A DNA stretch of 64,000 bases from CBDBBY01 sp965203215 (GTDB lineage Bacteria > Pseudomonadota > Alphaproteobacteria > Rhodobacterales > Rhodobacteraceae), in assembly GCA_965203215.1 (NCBI GenBank), contig CBDBBY010000001.1, forward strand, positions 3,720,001 to 3,784,000, given 5' to 3'. Both the position numbers and the translations under genes were made by a program. Under the pieces are notes generated by a model. That model had not been told where the DNA came from, did no database searches, and was given only the letters and a program-made list of their open reading frames with translations. Shown in pieces: positions 35,775-45,436 of the stretch; the stretch's first letter is position 1; every line of letters begins with the position of its first letter.

Positions 35775-36940
35775 GCAATGCGGTCGCCTCGGTACGAACT
35801 TTCTCGCTGAAGATTCCGCGGGACACGCCCTACCTCGGGCCCGTCAGAAAAGGGGAGGTTCCGAATTCAAAGGGTTATTTCGTTCGCGCGGCGAACGGAA
35901 CCGTGTACCCCGTCTTCGACCGGACGGTGGTTGTTCGCATTGAAACAGCAAGCGGAATCGTCGGCTGGGGAGAAACCTACGGTCTCGTCGCGCCGGGCGC
36001 CGTCGGCGCCATCATCGGGGACTTGCTTTCCGATTTCTTGGTCGGGCGAGATCCGACGGACCCGTCCGCGGTTTATGACGACCTTTACGATTTGATGCGC
36101 GTGCGCGGATATACCGGCGGCTTCTATGTGGACGCTTTGGCGGCGATCGACATCGCGTTGTGGGATATAGCCGGAAAGATTGCGGATCAGCCGGTCAAGG
36201 AGCTTCTCGGCGGTGCGAATGGCGACAAGATCCCGGCATATTTTTCCGGCCTTCCGGAAGCGACGATCGAGCAGCGTTCGGCGCTCGCGCTCGAATGGCG
36301 GTCGGCGGGATTCAACGATTTCAAATTCGCCGCGCCCGTTGCGGACGACGGCATGGTCGCAGAACTCGAGGCATTGCGCGGCGCCTTGGGTCCGAATGCC
36401 CGGATCGCCGTGGACATGCACTGGAAGCGCAGCTCCGACGAAGCGTTGGAACTCTTGCGCGCAATGTCGGAATGCGGCCCTTGGTTCGCCGAAGCTCCCG
36501 TCCGAACGGAGGACATCGCAGGATTGGAGGCCGTTTGTCGCGGATCTGAAATTCCCATTGCGGTGGGTGAGGAATGGCGAACGCACTACGATATGATTCA
36601 CAGAACGTCGCATTGCCCGATCGCCATCGTGCAGCCTGAAATGGGACACAAAGGAATCACGAACTTCGTGCGCATCGGGCGGATCGCGGAAGAAAGCGGA
36701 ATTGAAGTGATTCCCCATTCGACCGTCGGCGCAGGAATTTTCCTCGCCGCAAGCCTGCAAGCCAGCGCTGCGCTTGCTGCGGTCACCGCGCATGAATATC
36801 AAAATTCAATCTTCGAGCCCAACAGACGCCTGATCGACAGCGTCATGGACTGTTCCGACGGCGAATTCACGGTGCCGGACGGCCCCGGGCTGGGAGTTGA
36901 ACCGACCGAGGAGCTTCTCGGCAACCTTGTACCAATTTGA
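35771..36940 (+). CDS. Enolase-superfamily sugar-acid dehydratase (mandelate racemase/muconate lactonizing type)
   Basis: 389 residues from the ATG at 35771. Capping domain TVVVRIETASGIVGWGETYG is followed by the barrel. Catalytic Lys sits in NDFKFAAP. Metal ligands are Asp in VDMHW, Glu in FAEAPV and Glu in AVGEEW; a catalytic His lies in IPHSTVGAG. These suit acid-sugar dehydratases (galactonate, glucarate or similar). With the DapA-family lyase upstream it gives dehydration then cleavage of a 2-keto-3-deoxy acid. The exact acid cannot be told. Confidence 0.9.
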   Translation: MSNAVASVRTFSLKIPRDTPYLGPVRKGEVPNSKGYFVRAANGTVYPVFDRTVVVRIETASGIVGWGETYGLVAPGAVGAIIGDLLSDFLVGRDPTDPSAVYDDLYDLMRVRGYTGGFYVDALAAIDIALWDIAGKIADQPVKELLGGANGDKIPAYFSGLPEATIEQRSALALEWRSAGFNDFKFAAPVADDGMVAELEALRGALGPNARIAVDMHWKRSSDEALELLRAMSECGPWFAEAPVRTEDIAGLEAVCRGSEIPIAVGEEWRTHYDMIHRTSHCPIAIVQPEMGHKGITNFVRIGRIAEESGIEVIPHSTVGAGIFLAASLQASAALAAVTAHEYQNSIFEPNRRLIDSVMDCSDGEFTVPDGPGLGVEPTEELLGNLVPI

Positions 36941-36968
36941 ATCTCTCTGACCAAAGGAGGAACACGAA

Positions 36969-38237
36969 ATGAGATCCAAATTCAAAATCGCGGCAGCCGC
37001 GGCGCTCGCGGCCGGTCTAATCGCGGCCGGAAGCGTTTCCGCCGGCGCGGAAACGCTGAAGTTCGTTTCTTGGCAGGTCGATGAAAGCGGCGTGTCGAAG
37101 TGGTGGAGATCCGTCATCGCTCGTTTCGAGGAAGAGCATCCCGGAGTGACCATCGAGTTCACCAAAGTCGACCGCGCGGCCTACGCCGACACGATGACCA
37201 CGCTGTTCGCCGGAGGGCAGCCGCCCCACATCGTGCATCTCGCGTCATTCGAATACCAGAATTTCGCCGAGAACGGCTGGATGGAGAACCTTGATCCGTG
37301 GCTGGAGCGCGACGGAATCAGCATCGACGGTTGGGCCGGCCAAGGAACTTGCATCTGGAACGGCGAGACCGCGTGCATCATGATGCTCTATTTCGGGTTC
37401 ATGTTCGCCTACAACGCGGACATTCTGGCCGACGCGGGGCTTGAGGTTCCGACCAACTACGATGAGTTCCTCGCAGCCGCGCGGGCGACGACCAAGGATC
37501 TCAACGGCGACGGAATCACCGACCAGTTCGGAACGGGGCACGAGACCAAAGGCGGCGCGGGCCAGTACCTCACGGAAATGCTGAACTACGTCCTCGACGC
37601 AGGCGCCTACTGGACGGACAAGGACGGCAATGTGACCATCGACACGCCGGAGATGGTCGAAGGGCTTTCAAGATGGAAGACCGTTTACAACGAGGGCTTG
37701 ACTCCGCGTGACATGTCGGCGGGCGAGGTGCGCAAGCTGTTCGCCGACGGCAAGGTCGCGATGCGTCCCGACGGGCCTTGGCTCTACAACACGATGAAGC
37801 AAGGCGCAGCAGCCGATTCGCTTCGGATAACGGTGCCGCCGTTCACTCCGCCGGTCGGCGGCTCGTCCAACGTCCTCGGAATGGCAAGCGAGATTTCGGA
37901 CGATCAAAAGGAGCTCGTTTGGGATTTCATCAAGCTCGCCATGTCGCCGGAATTCCAGCGGGCGTACGCGACGGTCGGCAGCAACACGCCGCCGAGCCCG
38001 AGCGCGGACGTCTCTGGAGTTGAAGAGATGGTTCCTCACTTCGCCATCATCGTCGAAACTCAGAAGGCCGCCGCGGCGGCCGGCGTGGACCGGATCCCGA
38101 CCGGGCTTGAAGTTCAGTACGGAGAATTCGGGAAGATGGTTCAGGAGGAAGTCCAGCGCATGCTCATCGAGGACCTCGATCCTGCCGATGTCGTGAAGAC
38201 GATGCAAGCCAGGGCCGAAGAGATCCAGGACGGCTGA
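36969..38237 (+). CDS. CUT1 sugar ABC transporter substrate-binding protein
   Basis: 422 residues with a Sec signal (AAAAALAAGLIAAGSVSAGA). Mature part is the MalE/UgpB-like fold: LKFVSWQVDESGVSKWW, YADTMTTLFAGGQPPHIVHLA, DLNGDGITDQFG, NTPPSPSADV. AAAGGAGG RBS. First transporter gene of the operon, followed by both permeases and the ATPase, so the import system is complete. The ligand is probably the sugar or sugar acid handled by the flanking enzymes. Confidence 0.93.
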   Translation: MRSKFKIAAAAALAAGLIAAGSVSAGAETLKFVSWQVDESGVSKWWRSVIARFEEEHPGVTIEFTKVDRAAYADTMTTLFAGGQPPHIVHLASFEYQNFAENGWMENLDPWLERDGISIDGWAGQGTCIWNGETACIMMLYFGFMFAYNADILADAGLEVPTNYDEFLAAARATTKDLNGDGITDQFGTGHETKGGAGQYLTEMLNYVLDAGAYWTDKDGNVTIDTPEMVEGLSRWKTVYNEGLTPRDMSAGEVRKLFADGKVAMRPDGPWLYNTMKQGAAADSLRITVPPFTPPVGGSSNVLGMASEISDDQKELVWDFIKLAMSPEFQRAYATVGSNTPPSPSADVSGVEEMVPHFAIIVETQKAAAAAGVDRIPTGLEVQYGEFGKMVQEEVQRMLIEDLDPADVVKTMQARAEEIQDG

Positions 38238-38325
38238 ACATTGACATCTCTGCCGGCGGGTTCGGACAGCCGTACCCGCCGGCAGCCAATGAGACCCTGA
38301 GATCGCCGCGCCGGACCGAAAAACC

Positions 38326-39258
38326 GTGGACAAAGACGCTGCGGCCGCAAGCAGATTCCGGTTGCGCCTTGATCTGGCAAGGCCGAGCCGCCAGCACATT
38401 CTGGGCTACATACTTCTGGCCCCCGCCGTCGTCATGGTCTTGCTGATCATCGCATACCCGCTGATCGTGTCGGTCGATCTGTCGCTGCAGGACGTCAAGC
38501 TTCCCAGAATCGGCGAAACCCGGAAGCCGTTCACAGCGAAAAACTACGAAAAGCTGCTCGCGTCCTCCGAATTCTGGATGGCATGCTGGGTGACGGCCAA
38601 GCTTGTGACGGCGGTCACGGTCGGGTCGCTGCTGGCTGGCGTTTCGACCGCTCTTCTTGTCAACCAGCATTTCAAGGGGCGCACCTTGGCCCGCATCGCC
38701 ATGGCGATGCCTTGGGCCGTGCCGGAGGTGATTGCCGTCGTCATATTCGCGTGGATCTTCGACAGCTCTTTCGGACTGATGAGCTGGCTGTTCATCAAGC
38801 TCGGCATCACCGACGAAATGATCGCGTGGGTTTCCACGCCCGGCGCGGCGTTCTGGGCGCTCGCCGTCACGATGATTTGGAAAGGGTTTCCGTTCGTCTC
38901 GATCATGACGCTCGCAGGCCTACAGTCTATCCCGTGGGATTTTTACGCCGCGGCGAAAGTCGACGGCGCTAGCGCCTTGCAAAGATTCCGCTGGATAACG
39001 CTGCCGTGTTTGATGCCCGTATTGGGGGTGACGCTGGTTCTGGTGATGCTTTGGGTCTTCCGGGATTTCTCAATCATCAAGGTGCTGACGGACGGCGGCC
39101 CGATCAAGTCCACGCAGACGCTTTCCATCATGACCTACGATCAAGCATTCGGCTTTTTCAAGTTCGGGTATGCCTCCGCGGTCGGAGTCGTGACCCTCGT
39201 GATTTGCGTCGTCGCCAGCCTCGCAATGATGGGGCGGCAATTCAGAGCGATCTACTGA
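38326..39258 (+). CDS. CUT1 sugar ABC transporter permease 1 (MalF/UgpA type)
   Basis: 310 residues, GTG start. Six or so membrane helices beginning at ~26 (HILGYILLAPAVVMVLLIIA). The conserved EAA coupling loop is YAAAKVDGASALQRFRWITLPCLMP. It pairs with the permease encoded 12 nt downstream. Confidence 0.93.
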   Translation: MDKDAAAASRFRLRLDLARPSRQHILGYILLAPAVVMVLLIIAYPLIVSVDLSLQDVKLPRIGETRKPFTAKNYEKLLASSEFWMACWVTAKLVTAVTVGSLLAGVSTALLVNQHFKGRTLARIAMAMPWAVPEVIAVVIFAWIFDSSFGLMSWLFIKLGITDEMIAWVSTPGAAFWALAVTMIWKGFPFVSIMTLAGLQSIPWDFYAAAKVDGASALQRFRWITLPCLMPVLGVTLVLVMLWVFRDFSIIKVLTDGGPIKSTQTLSIMTYDQAFGFFKFGYASAVGVVTLVICVVASLAMMGRQFRAIY

Positions 39259-39270
39259 GGGCTCGGCGGA

Positions 39271-40101
39271 ATGAAGCGTTCTCCCCTGCAATCGCTGCTG
39301 CTCTATTCGACCGTCGTTGCGACGCTCGGGATCATCCTGTTCCCGATCTACTGGCTGTTCATCACCGCGCTCTCGACGACAGCGGAATTGTCCGGCTTGC
39401 CGCCGAGCTTCGTTCCGGAGACGCCGCAGTGGCACATATTCCGAAAGGTGCTCCTGGAGCGCCCCATTCCGCTTTGGCTTTGGAATTCCGGCATCGCGGC
39501 TTTCGGCTCCGTCTTGCTTTCCATGTTCGTTTCCGTGCTTGCCGGCTACGCGCTGTCGCGATTCCGCGTCCGCGGAGGGCATTCGCTCGGAATATTCATT
39601 CTGACCGCGAAAATGCTTCCGGCCACGCTGCTGGTCATACCCCTGTTCGCGGTCTTCCGGCAATTGGGGATGATCGGATCGCTCTGGACGCTGATACTCG
39701 CCCACTCCACTCTCATCGTTCCCTTCACGACTTGGATGCTGAAGGGATACTTCGACACGATTCCGCGCGAGCTGGAGCAGGCGGCCATGGTTGACGGCTG
39801 TTCGCCTCTGGGAGCGATGTGGCGCGTGATATTGCCGGTTTCCGCGCCCGGCCTCGCTGCGACCGCCCTGTATGCGTTCGTGCTGAGTTGGGCGGACTAC
39901 GCCTACGCGAGAACCTTTCTCGTGAATTCCCAGAGCAACTGGACGGCCAACCTCGGCATCGCGACGATGCGCGGCGAATACACCACCGACTGGAACGAAA
40001 TCTCCGCCGCCGCCGTCTTCGTGGCGCTGCCCATCATTGTCATCTATCTGTTTCTTGAACGGTATCTGGTCGGCGGGTTGACCGCAGGGGCGGAAAAGTA
40101 G
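39271..40101 (+). CDS. CUT1 sugar ABC transporter permease 2 (MalG/UgpE type)
   Basis: 276 residues with six hydrophobic segments and an EAA loop PRELEQAAMVDGCSPLGAMW. Followed 2 nt later by the ATPase gene. Partner of the upstream permease. Confidence 0.93.
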   Translation: MKRSPLQSLLLYSTVVATLGIILFPIYWLFITALSTTAELSGLPPSFVPETPQWHIFRKVLLERPIPLWLWNSGIAAFGSVLLSMFVSVLAGYALSRFRVRGGHSLGIFILTAKMLPATLLVIPLFAVFRQLGMIGSLWTLILAHSTLIVPFTTWMLKGYFDTIPRELEQAAMVDGCSPLGAMWRVILPVSAPGLAATALYAFVLSWADYAYARTFLVNSQSNWTANLGIATMRGEYTTDWNEISAAAVFVALPIIVIYLFLERYLVGGLTAGAEK

Positions 40102-40103
40102 CC

Positions 40104-41204
40104 ATGGCGCGCATCCGGATCGAAAATCTGGTCAAGAACTACGGCGACCTGAACGTCCTCAAGCCGTTTTCGCTTGAGATCGAGGACGGCGAATTCGTTG
40201 TGCTCGTCGGCCCGTCGGGATGCGGCAAGTCCACGATCCTGAAGATCGTCGCCGGTCTGGAGCCGGCGTCGGGCGGTCGAATCCATCTGGGCGGGAATGA
40301 CGTCACCGACACGGCGCCAGGCGATCGGGACGTCGCCATGGTTTTCCAGAATTACGCGCTCTACCCGCACCTGACTGTTCGCCAGAACATCGGTTTCGGA
40401 CTGAAGATGCGCGGAATGAGCCGTTCGGAAATCAATGCCCGCGTGGAGAACGCGAGCAACATCCTCGGCGTGTCGCATCTGCTTGATCGGAAGCCTCGCG
40501 CGCTTTCAGGCGGACAGCGCCAGCGCGTCGCACTGGGCCGAGCGATCGTGCGCGAACCGCAAGCCTTCCTGATGGACGAGCCCTTGTCGAATCTGGACGC
40601 GAAACTGCGGGTCCACATGCGCGCCGAAATCACCGCGCTGCACAGAAGGATCGGCGTGACGACGATCTACGTCACTCACGATCAGATTGAGGCGATGACC
40701 ATGGCCGACCGCGTCGTCATACTGCGGGAGGGCGAAGTTCAGCAGATTTCCGATCCCGACGGCCTGTTCAATTTGCCCGCGAATCTTTTCGTTGCGGGCT
40801 TCATCGGGTCTCCGGGAATGAATTTCATCGACGCGCCGGTTACGGAGGGTGGCGGTTCTGCGCGAATTTCGATTTTCGGCGAAGACGTCCGCTTTCCGAG
40901 CAGCCGGATCGGCGGCGCCGGGCGCGTGATTGTCGGGGTTCGCCCCGAGCACTTGTCTCTCGGCGCGGGACCGGTGACGTTCACCGTCCGACCGGCGCGG
41001 GTGGAAAGCCTCGGCTCTGAAAAATACGTCTACTTCGACGATGGAGCGGCGCTGAATGAGCGGCCGGGCGGCGAAGAGGAAACCAAGGGATTGATCGCCA
41101 GACTCGCGCATTCGGGGATCTTGAGCGAAACCGAAGAACTGGAGTTGTCTTTGGATCCCTCAAACCTCTACCTGTTTGATCCGAACACTGAACTCGCGCT
41201 TTGA
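40104..41204 (+). CDS. CUT1 sugar ABC transporter ATPase (MalK/UgpC type)
   Basis: 366 residues. Walker A GPSGCGKST, Q-loop VFQNYALYPHLTV, signature LSGGQRQRVALGRAIV, Walker B AFLMDEPLSNLDAKLR, H-loop YVTHDQ. C-terminal TOBE regulatory domain (~240-366, e.g. VIVGVRPEHLSLG). Energises the importer encoded upstream. Confidence 0.95.
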   Translation: MARIRIENLVKNYGDLNVLKPFSLEIEDGEFVVLVGPSGCGKSTILKIVAGLEPASGGRIHLGGNDVTDTAPGDRDVAMVFQNYALYPHLTVRQNIGFGLKMRGMSRSEINARVENASNILGVSHLLDRKPRALSGGQRQRVALGRAIVREPQAFLMDEPLSNLDAKLRVHMRAEITALHRRIGVTTIYVTHDQIEAMTMADRVVILREGEVQQISDPDGLFNLPANLFVAGFIGSPGMNFIDAPVTEGGGSARISIFGEDVRFPSSRIGGAGRVIVGVRPEHLSLGAGPVTFTVRPARVESLGSEKYVYFDDGAALNERPGGEEETKGLIARLAHSGILSETEELELSLDPSNLYLFDPNTELAL

Positions 41205-41207
41205 CCC

Positions 41208-42191
41208 ATGAAGGTTCTGGTCACAGGAAGCTCCGGACGCATAGGCCGAGTCGCGGTTGAAGCCCTGCTGGCGCGTGGCGATCAGGTGTCGGGCTTGGAC
41301 CGCGTCCCGTCGGGCCGGTGGACGGCGCGGGGCTATTCGGAGCATGCGGCGGCGCTGCAGGATGCGGCGACCGCGGCTCGAGGGGTCGATGCGGTGCTGC
41401 ATCTCGGCGCCTTCATGTCTTGGAACGAAAATGACCGCGAAAAAATGTTCCGTTCCAACGTGAACGGAACCAGAGCCGTGCTTGAGGCCGCGCTCGAAGC
41501 GGGAGCGAAACGGTTTGTTTTTGCGAGTTCGGGCGAAGTTTACCCGGAGAACGCGCCATTGAGCGAGCCGATCACGGAGGATCATCCGCTGAAGCCGAAT
41601 TCGTTCTACGGCCTTACCAAAGTGCTGGGAGAGGAGCTTGTCCGATTCTTCCAGCGCAGCACGAGCATGGAGACCGTGATACTGCGTTTCGCCCATACGC
41701 AGAATGCGGACGAGCTGCTCGACGAGAACAGTCCGTTTTCAGGACCGAGATTCTTTTTAGCGGCTCGCATCCGGCAGCAGATTTCGCTGGGAAACCTTGA
41801 AGCCGCGGACTTGCTGAAAAGACGCGACCCGGGCCGCCCGGCGCACATCTTGGCCCGCAGCCAGACCGGACGGCCTTACCGCATGCACATCACGGACACC
41901 CGGGATATCGTGTCCGGGCTGCTTCTGGCGCTCGATCATCCTTCGGCGGCGGGCGGAACGTTCAATCTCGGCTCTACGGATCCGGTGCGGTTCGATTCGT
42001 TGCTGGCGGCCATGTCCGGGATAACGAAGCTTCCTGTCGTCGCGGTAGACCTGCCCGGGCCCGGAGTCAGCTATGCGACGTCCAACGCTCGAATTCGAAA
42101 CATGCTCGGCTACGCGCCGGAGTGGACGATCGAGCGAATGCTGGCGGAGGCGGAAACCGCATGGAACTCCAAGGCGGGCCATGGCGGGTGA
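41208..42191 (+). CDS. NAD-dependent epimerase/dehydratase family protein (extended SDR)
   Basis: 327 residues. Rossmann motif VTGSSGRIGR, and active-site SSGEVY with YGLTK (Ser, Tyr and Lys all present). The operon context suggests a sugar or uronate dehydrogenase that yields a lactone for the SMP-30 domain encoded next; an epimerase role is the alternative. Its end overlaps the IclR/SMP-30 fusion gene by 11 nt. Confidence 0.88.
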   Translation: MKVLVTGSSGRIGRVAVEALLARGDQVSGLDRVPSGRWTARGYSEHAAALQDAATAARGVDAVLHLGAFMSWNENDREKMFRSNVNGTRAVLEAALEAGAKRFVFASSGEVYPENAPLSEPITEDHPLKPNSFYGLTKVLGEELVRFFQRSTSMETVILRFAHTQNADELLDENSPFSGPRFFLAARIRQQISLGNLEAADLLKRRDPGRPAHILARSQTGRPYRMHITDTRDIVSGLLLALDHPSAAGGTFNLGSTDPVRFDSLLAAMSGITKLPVVAVDLPGPGVSYATSNARIRNMLGYAPEWTIERMLAEAETAWNSKAGHGG

Positions 42192-43869
42192 CGACGCAAG
42201 AGTTCCGGTGGGAGCGGCTTCGCTCGCCAAGGGCCTGAAGGTGCTGAATCTGGTCTCCGAAGCGGACAGCCCGATCAGATTCGCCGAGTTGCACCGCCTG
42301 TCCGGCCTTCCGAAGGCGACTTTCAACCGAATTCTCCGAACGCTGGTCGCATTCGAACTGGTTTCCAAGGGCGACGGGGAAGGCGCCTACTCGCTCGGGC
42401 GGCGGTGTCTCGAGTTGAGTCAGAAGGCTTGGGATGCATTCGATATCGCCGCCGCCTCGGCGCCGGAACTTGAAAAACTTTCATTGGAACTCGGCGAGAC
42501 CGCTGCGCTGTGCAAAATCGACGACAGAAACGTGATTTACCTGGATGAAAAATCCGGCGACGGTCTCTGCGTGCGGGTCGAAGCCGGGCGCCGGGCGCCG
42601 CTGCATTGCACAGCCGCAGGAAAGGTCCTTCTTGCGTTCATGGATCCGACCGCCAGCCAAGGACTCATCGAGCGCCTCGATTTCGACGGAGTAACCGGAA
42701 GCACGGTCAGAACCGTTGAAGCCCTGCAGGCGGACATGGCGCTGACGCGAGCCAGAGGCTACGCGGTTTCATACGAGGAGCACTTGCCCGGCGTGAATTC
42801 CGTCGCTTGCGTCATCGCCGGCCGAGACGGAAGTCCGCTCGGGGCATTGGCCGCTTTGGGCCCGTCCTCCCGATTTGACGAGTCGCGGCTTCACCCCGCG
42901 GGTCGGGAACTGATCGCTGCGGCGCGCAGGATAACGGGGCAGGCCGGATTCGTGGCGATTTCGCCAAGACCGCGCCGACGCAGATTGAAGAGCTTCGAAC
43001 CGACGAATCTGGAGTGCGTCTTGCCGTGGGGAGCGCAACTCGGCGAGGCTCCGGTTTGGCATCATGTCGAACAGCGTCTTTACTGGGTCGATATTCTGCA
43101 TCCGGCCGTGTTTCGCTTCGACCCGTCGACGGGCGTCAACCGCGCCTGCACGCCGAAAAAGCTTGTGAGCGCCGTGCTTCCTGGACAGGGCGGCGCCTTG
43201 CGCGTGGCATCTCAGGACGGAATTGAGCAACTGGATTTCGAGAACAGCCGGCTTATCCCGCATGTCGATCCTGAAACGGGGCAGTCGCAAAACCGGCTCA
43301 ACGACGCGAAAGTCGGTCCGGACGGGGCGGTCTGGGTAGGATCAATGCGTCTCGACGCGAGCAAACCGACCGGAGTCTTGTATCGCATTTCCCCGGACTG
43401 GCGCGTCGAACGGAAGGACAGCGGCATAAAGGTATCGAACGGATTGGACTGGAGCCCTGACAAGCGGACGTTCTACTTCGTCGATACAGTTCCGGGCAGG
43501 ATCTACGCGTTCGATTTCGACCGGCAAACAGGCAATCTCGAAAACAAGCGGGTTTTCGCCGAGATTCCAGAGAGCGAAGGCCGCCCGGGCGGCCTTTGCG
43601 TCGACTCCGACGGGGGAATCTGGTGTGCGATCTGGGATGGCTGGCGTGTGAACCGCTTCGCCCCGGACGGGTCCATCGACAGAATTGTCGACCTGCCCGT
43701 GCCTCGGCCGACAAGCGTCGCGTTCGGCGGCACGGACTTCTCGGAACTCTACGTGACGACCGCTCGGACGCGCCTTCCGGCGTCGGCGCTTTCCGATGCC
43801 CCGCTTTCCGGCGGCATTTTCGCATGCACGCCCGGTCCGGTCGGGCTTCCGGCGGAGTTGTTCGCTTGA
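42181..43869 (+). CDS. Fusion of IclR-family regulator and SMP-30/gluconolactonase
   Basis: 562 residues from the ATG at 42181. Residues ~12-75 form an IclR winged HTH (KGLKVLNLVSEADSPIRFAELHRLSGLPKATFNRIL), ~80-255 the IclR ligand domain (GKVLLAFMDP, GYAVSYEEHLPGVNSVA). After a basic linker (PRPRRRRLK), residues ~275-560 are a complete SMP-30 lactonase, with metal ligands in LGEAPVW, NRLNDAKVGPDG and SNGLDW. Both domains look intact in one continuous frame. It could couple regulation directly to lactone binding or hydrolysis. Fusion is seen directly; function is inferred. Confidence 0.9.
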   Translation: MAGDDARVPVGAASLAKGLKVLNLVSEADSPIRFAELHRLSGLPKATFNRILRTLVAFELVSKGDGEGAYSLGRRCLELSQKAWDAFDIAAASAPELEKLSLELGETAALCKIDDRNVIYLDEKSGDGLCVRVEAGRRAPLHCTAAGKVLLAFMDPTASQGLIERLDFDGVTGSTVRTVEALQADMALTRARGYAVSYEEHLPGVNSVACVIAGRDGSPLGALAALGPSSRFDESRLHPAGRELIAAARRITGQAGFVAISPRPRRRRLKSFEPTNLECVLPWGAQLGEAPVWHHVEQRLYWVDILHPAVFRFDPSTGVNRACTPKKLVSAVLPGQGGALRVASQDGIEQLDFENSRLIPHVDPETGQSQNRLNDAKVGPDGAVWVGSMRLDASKPTGVLYRISPDWRVERKDSGIKVSNGLDWSPDKRTFYFVDTVPGRIYAFDFDRQTGNLENKRVFAEIPESEGRPGGLCVDSDGGIWCAIWDGWRVNRFAPDGSIDRIVDLPVPRPTSVAFGGTDFSELYVTTARTRLPASALSDAPLSGGIFACTPGPVGLPAELFA

Positions 43870-44636
43870 CGTCCGTTTTGGAGCGGTTGTTCGGGCTGCA
43901 TGGCAGGACGGCCTTGGTGACGGGATCCAGCCGGGGCATCGGAGCGGCGATCGCAGACACTTTTGCAGCCGCTGGAGGCGAAGTATTCGTTCACGGCACG
44001 AAGCCGGGTTCCGTTCGTCCGGTCGCGGAGTCCATCCGTTCGTGCGGGGGAAGAGCGCACGGGTTGTCGGCCGACCTGTCTCTGGCCGGAAGCGGTCGCC
44101 GACTCGTTGAAGAGGCGGAAAGAATATCGGGAAAACTTGACATACTCGTCATCAATGCCTCGGCGCAGATCAACGCCACGCTCGACGCCGTATCGATGGA
44201 AGATCTGGAATATCAGGCGGCCGTCAATGTTCGCGCATCGGTAGAGCTCCTGCAGACGGCGTTGCCGGGGATGGCGGATCGCGGTTGGGGGCGCGTAGTC
44301 AATATCGGTTCAATCAATCAGTTGCGGCCCAAGGGAATTGTCGCCGCATACGCCGCTACCAAGGCCGCGACGCACAATCTCATCCAGAGCCAGGCGCGCG
44401 AATATGCCGACCGAGGGGTGCTGTTGAACACCTTGGCTCCGGGCCTTGTAGATACGGACCGCAACGCGGACAGGAAGAATTCCGACCCGGTCGCTTGGGA
44501 AAATTACGTCAAGGACGTGAATTGGATGGGTCGAGCCGGACAGCCTCAAGAGATGGTCGGAGCGGCATTGTTCTTGGCTTCGGATGCCTGCAGCTTCATG
44601 ACGGGCGAAGTCGTCGTGGTATCCGGCGGCGGCTGA
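43866..44636 (+). CDS. SDR-family oxidoreductase (FabG-like)
   Basis: 256 residues from a TTG that overlaps the previous stop (TTGA). Upstream open frame is only a shadow. Cofactor motif TGSSRGIGAA, NASA in the NNAG position, catalytic Ser in NIGSIN and YAATK (Tyr, Lys). Probably a sugar or polyol dehydrogenase, the last enzyme of the catabolic operon. It could be the oxidising step giving the lactone. Confidence 0.88.
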   Translation: MTSVLERLFGLHGRTALVTGSSRGIGAAIADTFAAAGGEVFVHGTKPGSVRPVAESIRSCGGRAHGLSADLSLAGSGRRLVEEAERISGKLDILVINASAQINATLDAVSMEDLEYQAAVNVRASVELLQTALPGMADRGWGRVVNIGSINQLRPKGIVAAYAATKAATHNLIQSQAREYADRGVLLNTLAPGLVDTDRNADRKNSDPVAWENYVKDVNWMGRAGQPQEMVGAALFLASDACSFMTGEVVVVSGGG

Positions 44637-44902
44637 AAACATATTGGCGGTGAGGCAGGGACGGCTTTCGCTCCTCGGCTGGACTGCAATGCGACAATGC
44701 GCCGGGTGAAATCGTTTCCGGGCGGTTCGCGGGTTGCCCCTAGACAATTCGTCGATTCGCTCGCCAAAGGAGCAAGCGGCATTGAAGCGGCCGTAAGGAC
44801 CGATGCGATGTTCCTGCGGCGGCGAACCGATTTTCGATAAATCTTGTGTTGATGTGTCGAAACGGCTAATCAATCAGGCGTATTCAATCCGGGAGATTTG
44901 AA
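44637..44902. promoter_or_regulatory. Intergenic region between catabolic operon and DUF3576-leuS operon
   Basis: 266 nt with no credible gene. It must hold the end of the catabolic transcript and the promoter for the housekeeping operon. No strong hairpin with a T-run was found. GGGAGATTTGAA just before 44903 supplies the RBS of the next gene. Confidence 0.4.
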
Positions 44903-45385
44903 ATGGCATTTGCCCGCCTGATCGCCGCTTCGCTTGCCGCCGCCGCTTTGGCGGTCGCCGGTTGCTCCGGAAACGGAGGCAACAGATCCGGATCCGGAGG
45001 CGGCGGCGGACTTTTCGCGGGAAGCTCCGATTCCGAAGGCGGATCGACGGTTTGGGATCTGTTCGGCAACAACAACAGTCCCGACACGGCGTTTCAAGTG
45101 AATAGGTACATTTGGAATGCGTCCCTTGATGTATTGGACTTTCTGCCGCTGGAGACCGTGGAGCCGTTCACCGGCGTCATCGAGACGGGCTGGGGCCGAC
45201 CGCCCAACGGCCGCGCCGAATACAGGGTCACGGTGCTGATCAAGGATCCCGCGCTGGATGCGCGGGCATTGTCGGTGTCCGTCTACGACAGGTCGGGGCC
45301 TGTCGATGCCGACGTCGTGGAAGAAATAGAAAACGCGATTCTATCCAGAGCCCGCCAACTTCGAAAAGCCGACTCGGAACTTTGA
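44903..45385 (+). CDS. DUF3576 lipoprotein
   Basis: 160 residues with a lipoprotein signal and lipobox AVAGC (Cys 21). A Gly/Ser-rich linker is followed by the DUF3576 core VNRYIWNASLDVLDFLPLETVEPFTGVIETGW. Such proteins lie just upstream of leuS in alphaproteobacteria and are likely envelope lipoproteins of unknown role. The leuS start is ~50 nt downstream. Confidence 0.88.
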   Translation: MAFARLIAASLAAAALAVAGCSGNGGNRSGSGGGGGLFAGSSDSEGGSTVWDLFGNNNSPDTAFQVNRYIWNASLDVLDFLPLETVEPFTGVIETGWGRPPNGRAEYRVTVLIKDPALDARALSVSVYDRSGPVDADVVEEIENAILSRARQLRKADSEL

Positions 45386-45436
45386 ATCGGCCGGGTTGAA
45401 CCAAAGCGGCGATGCCGCTTCCACGAAAGCGATTTT

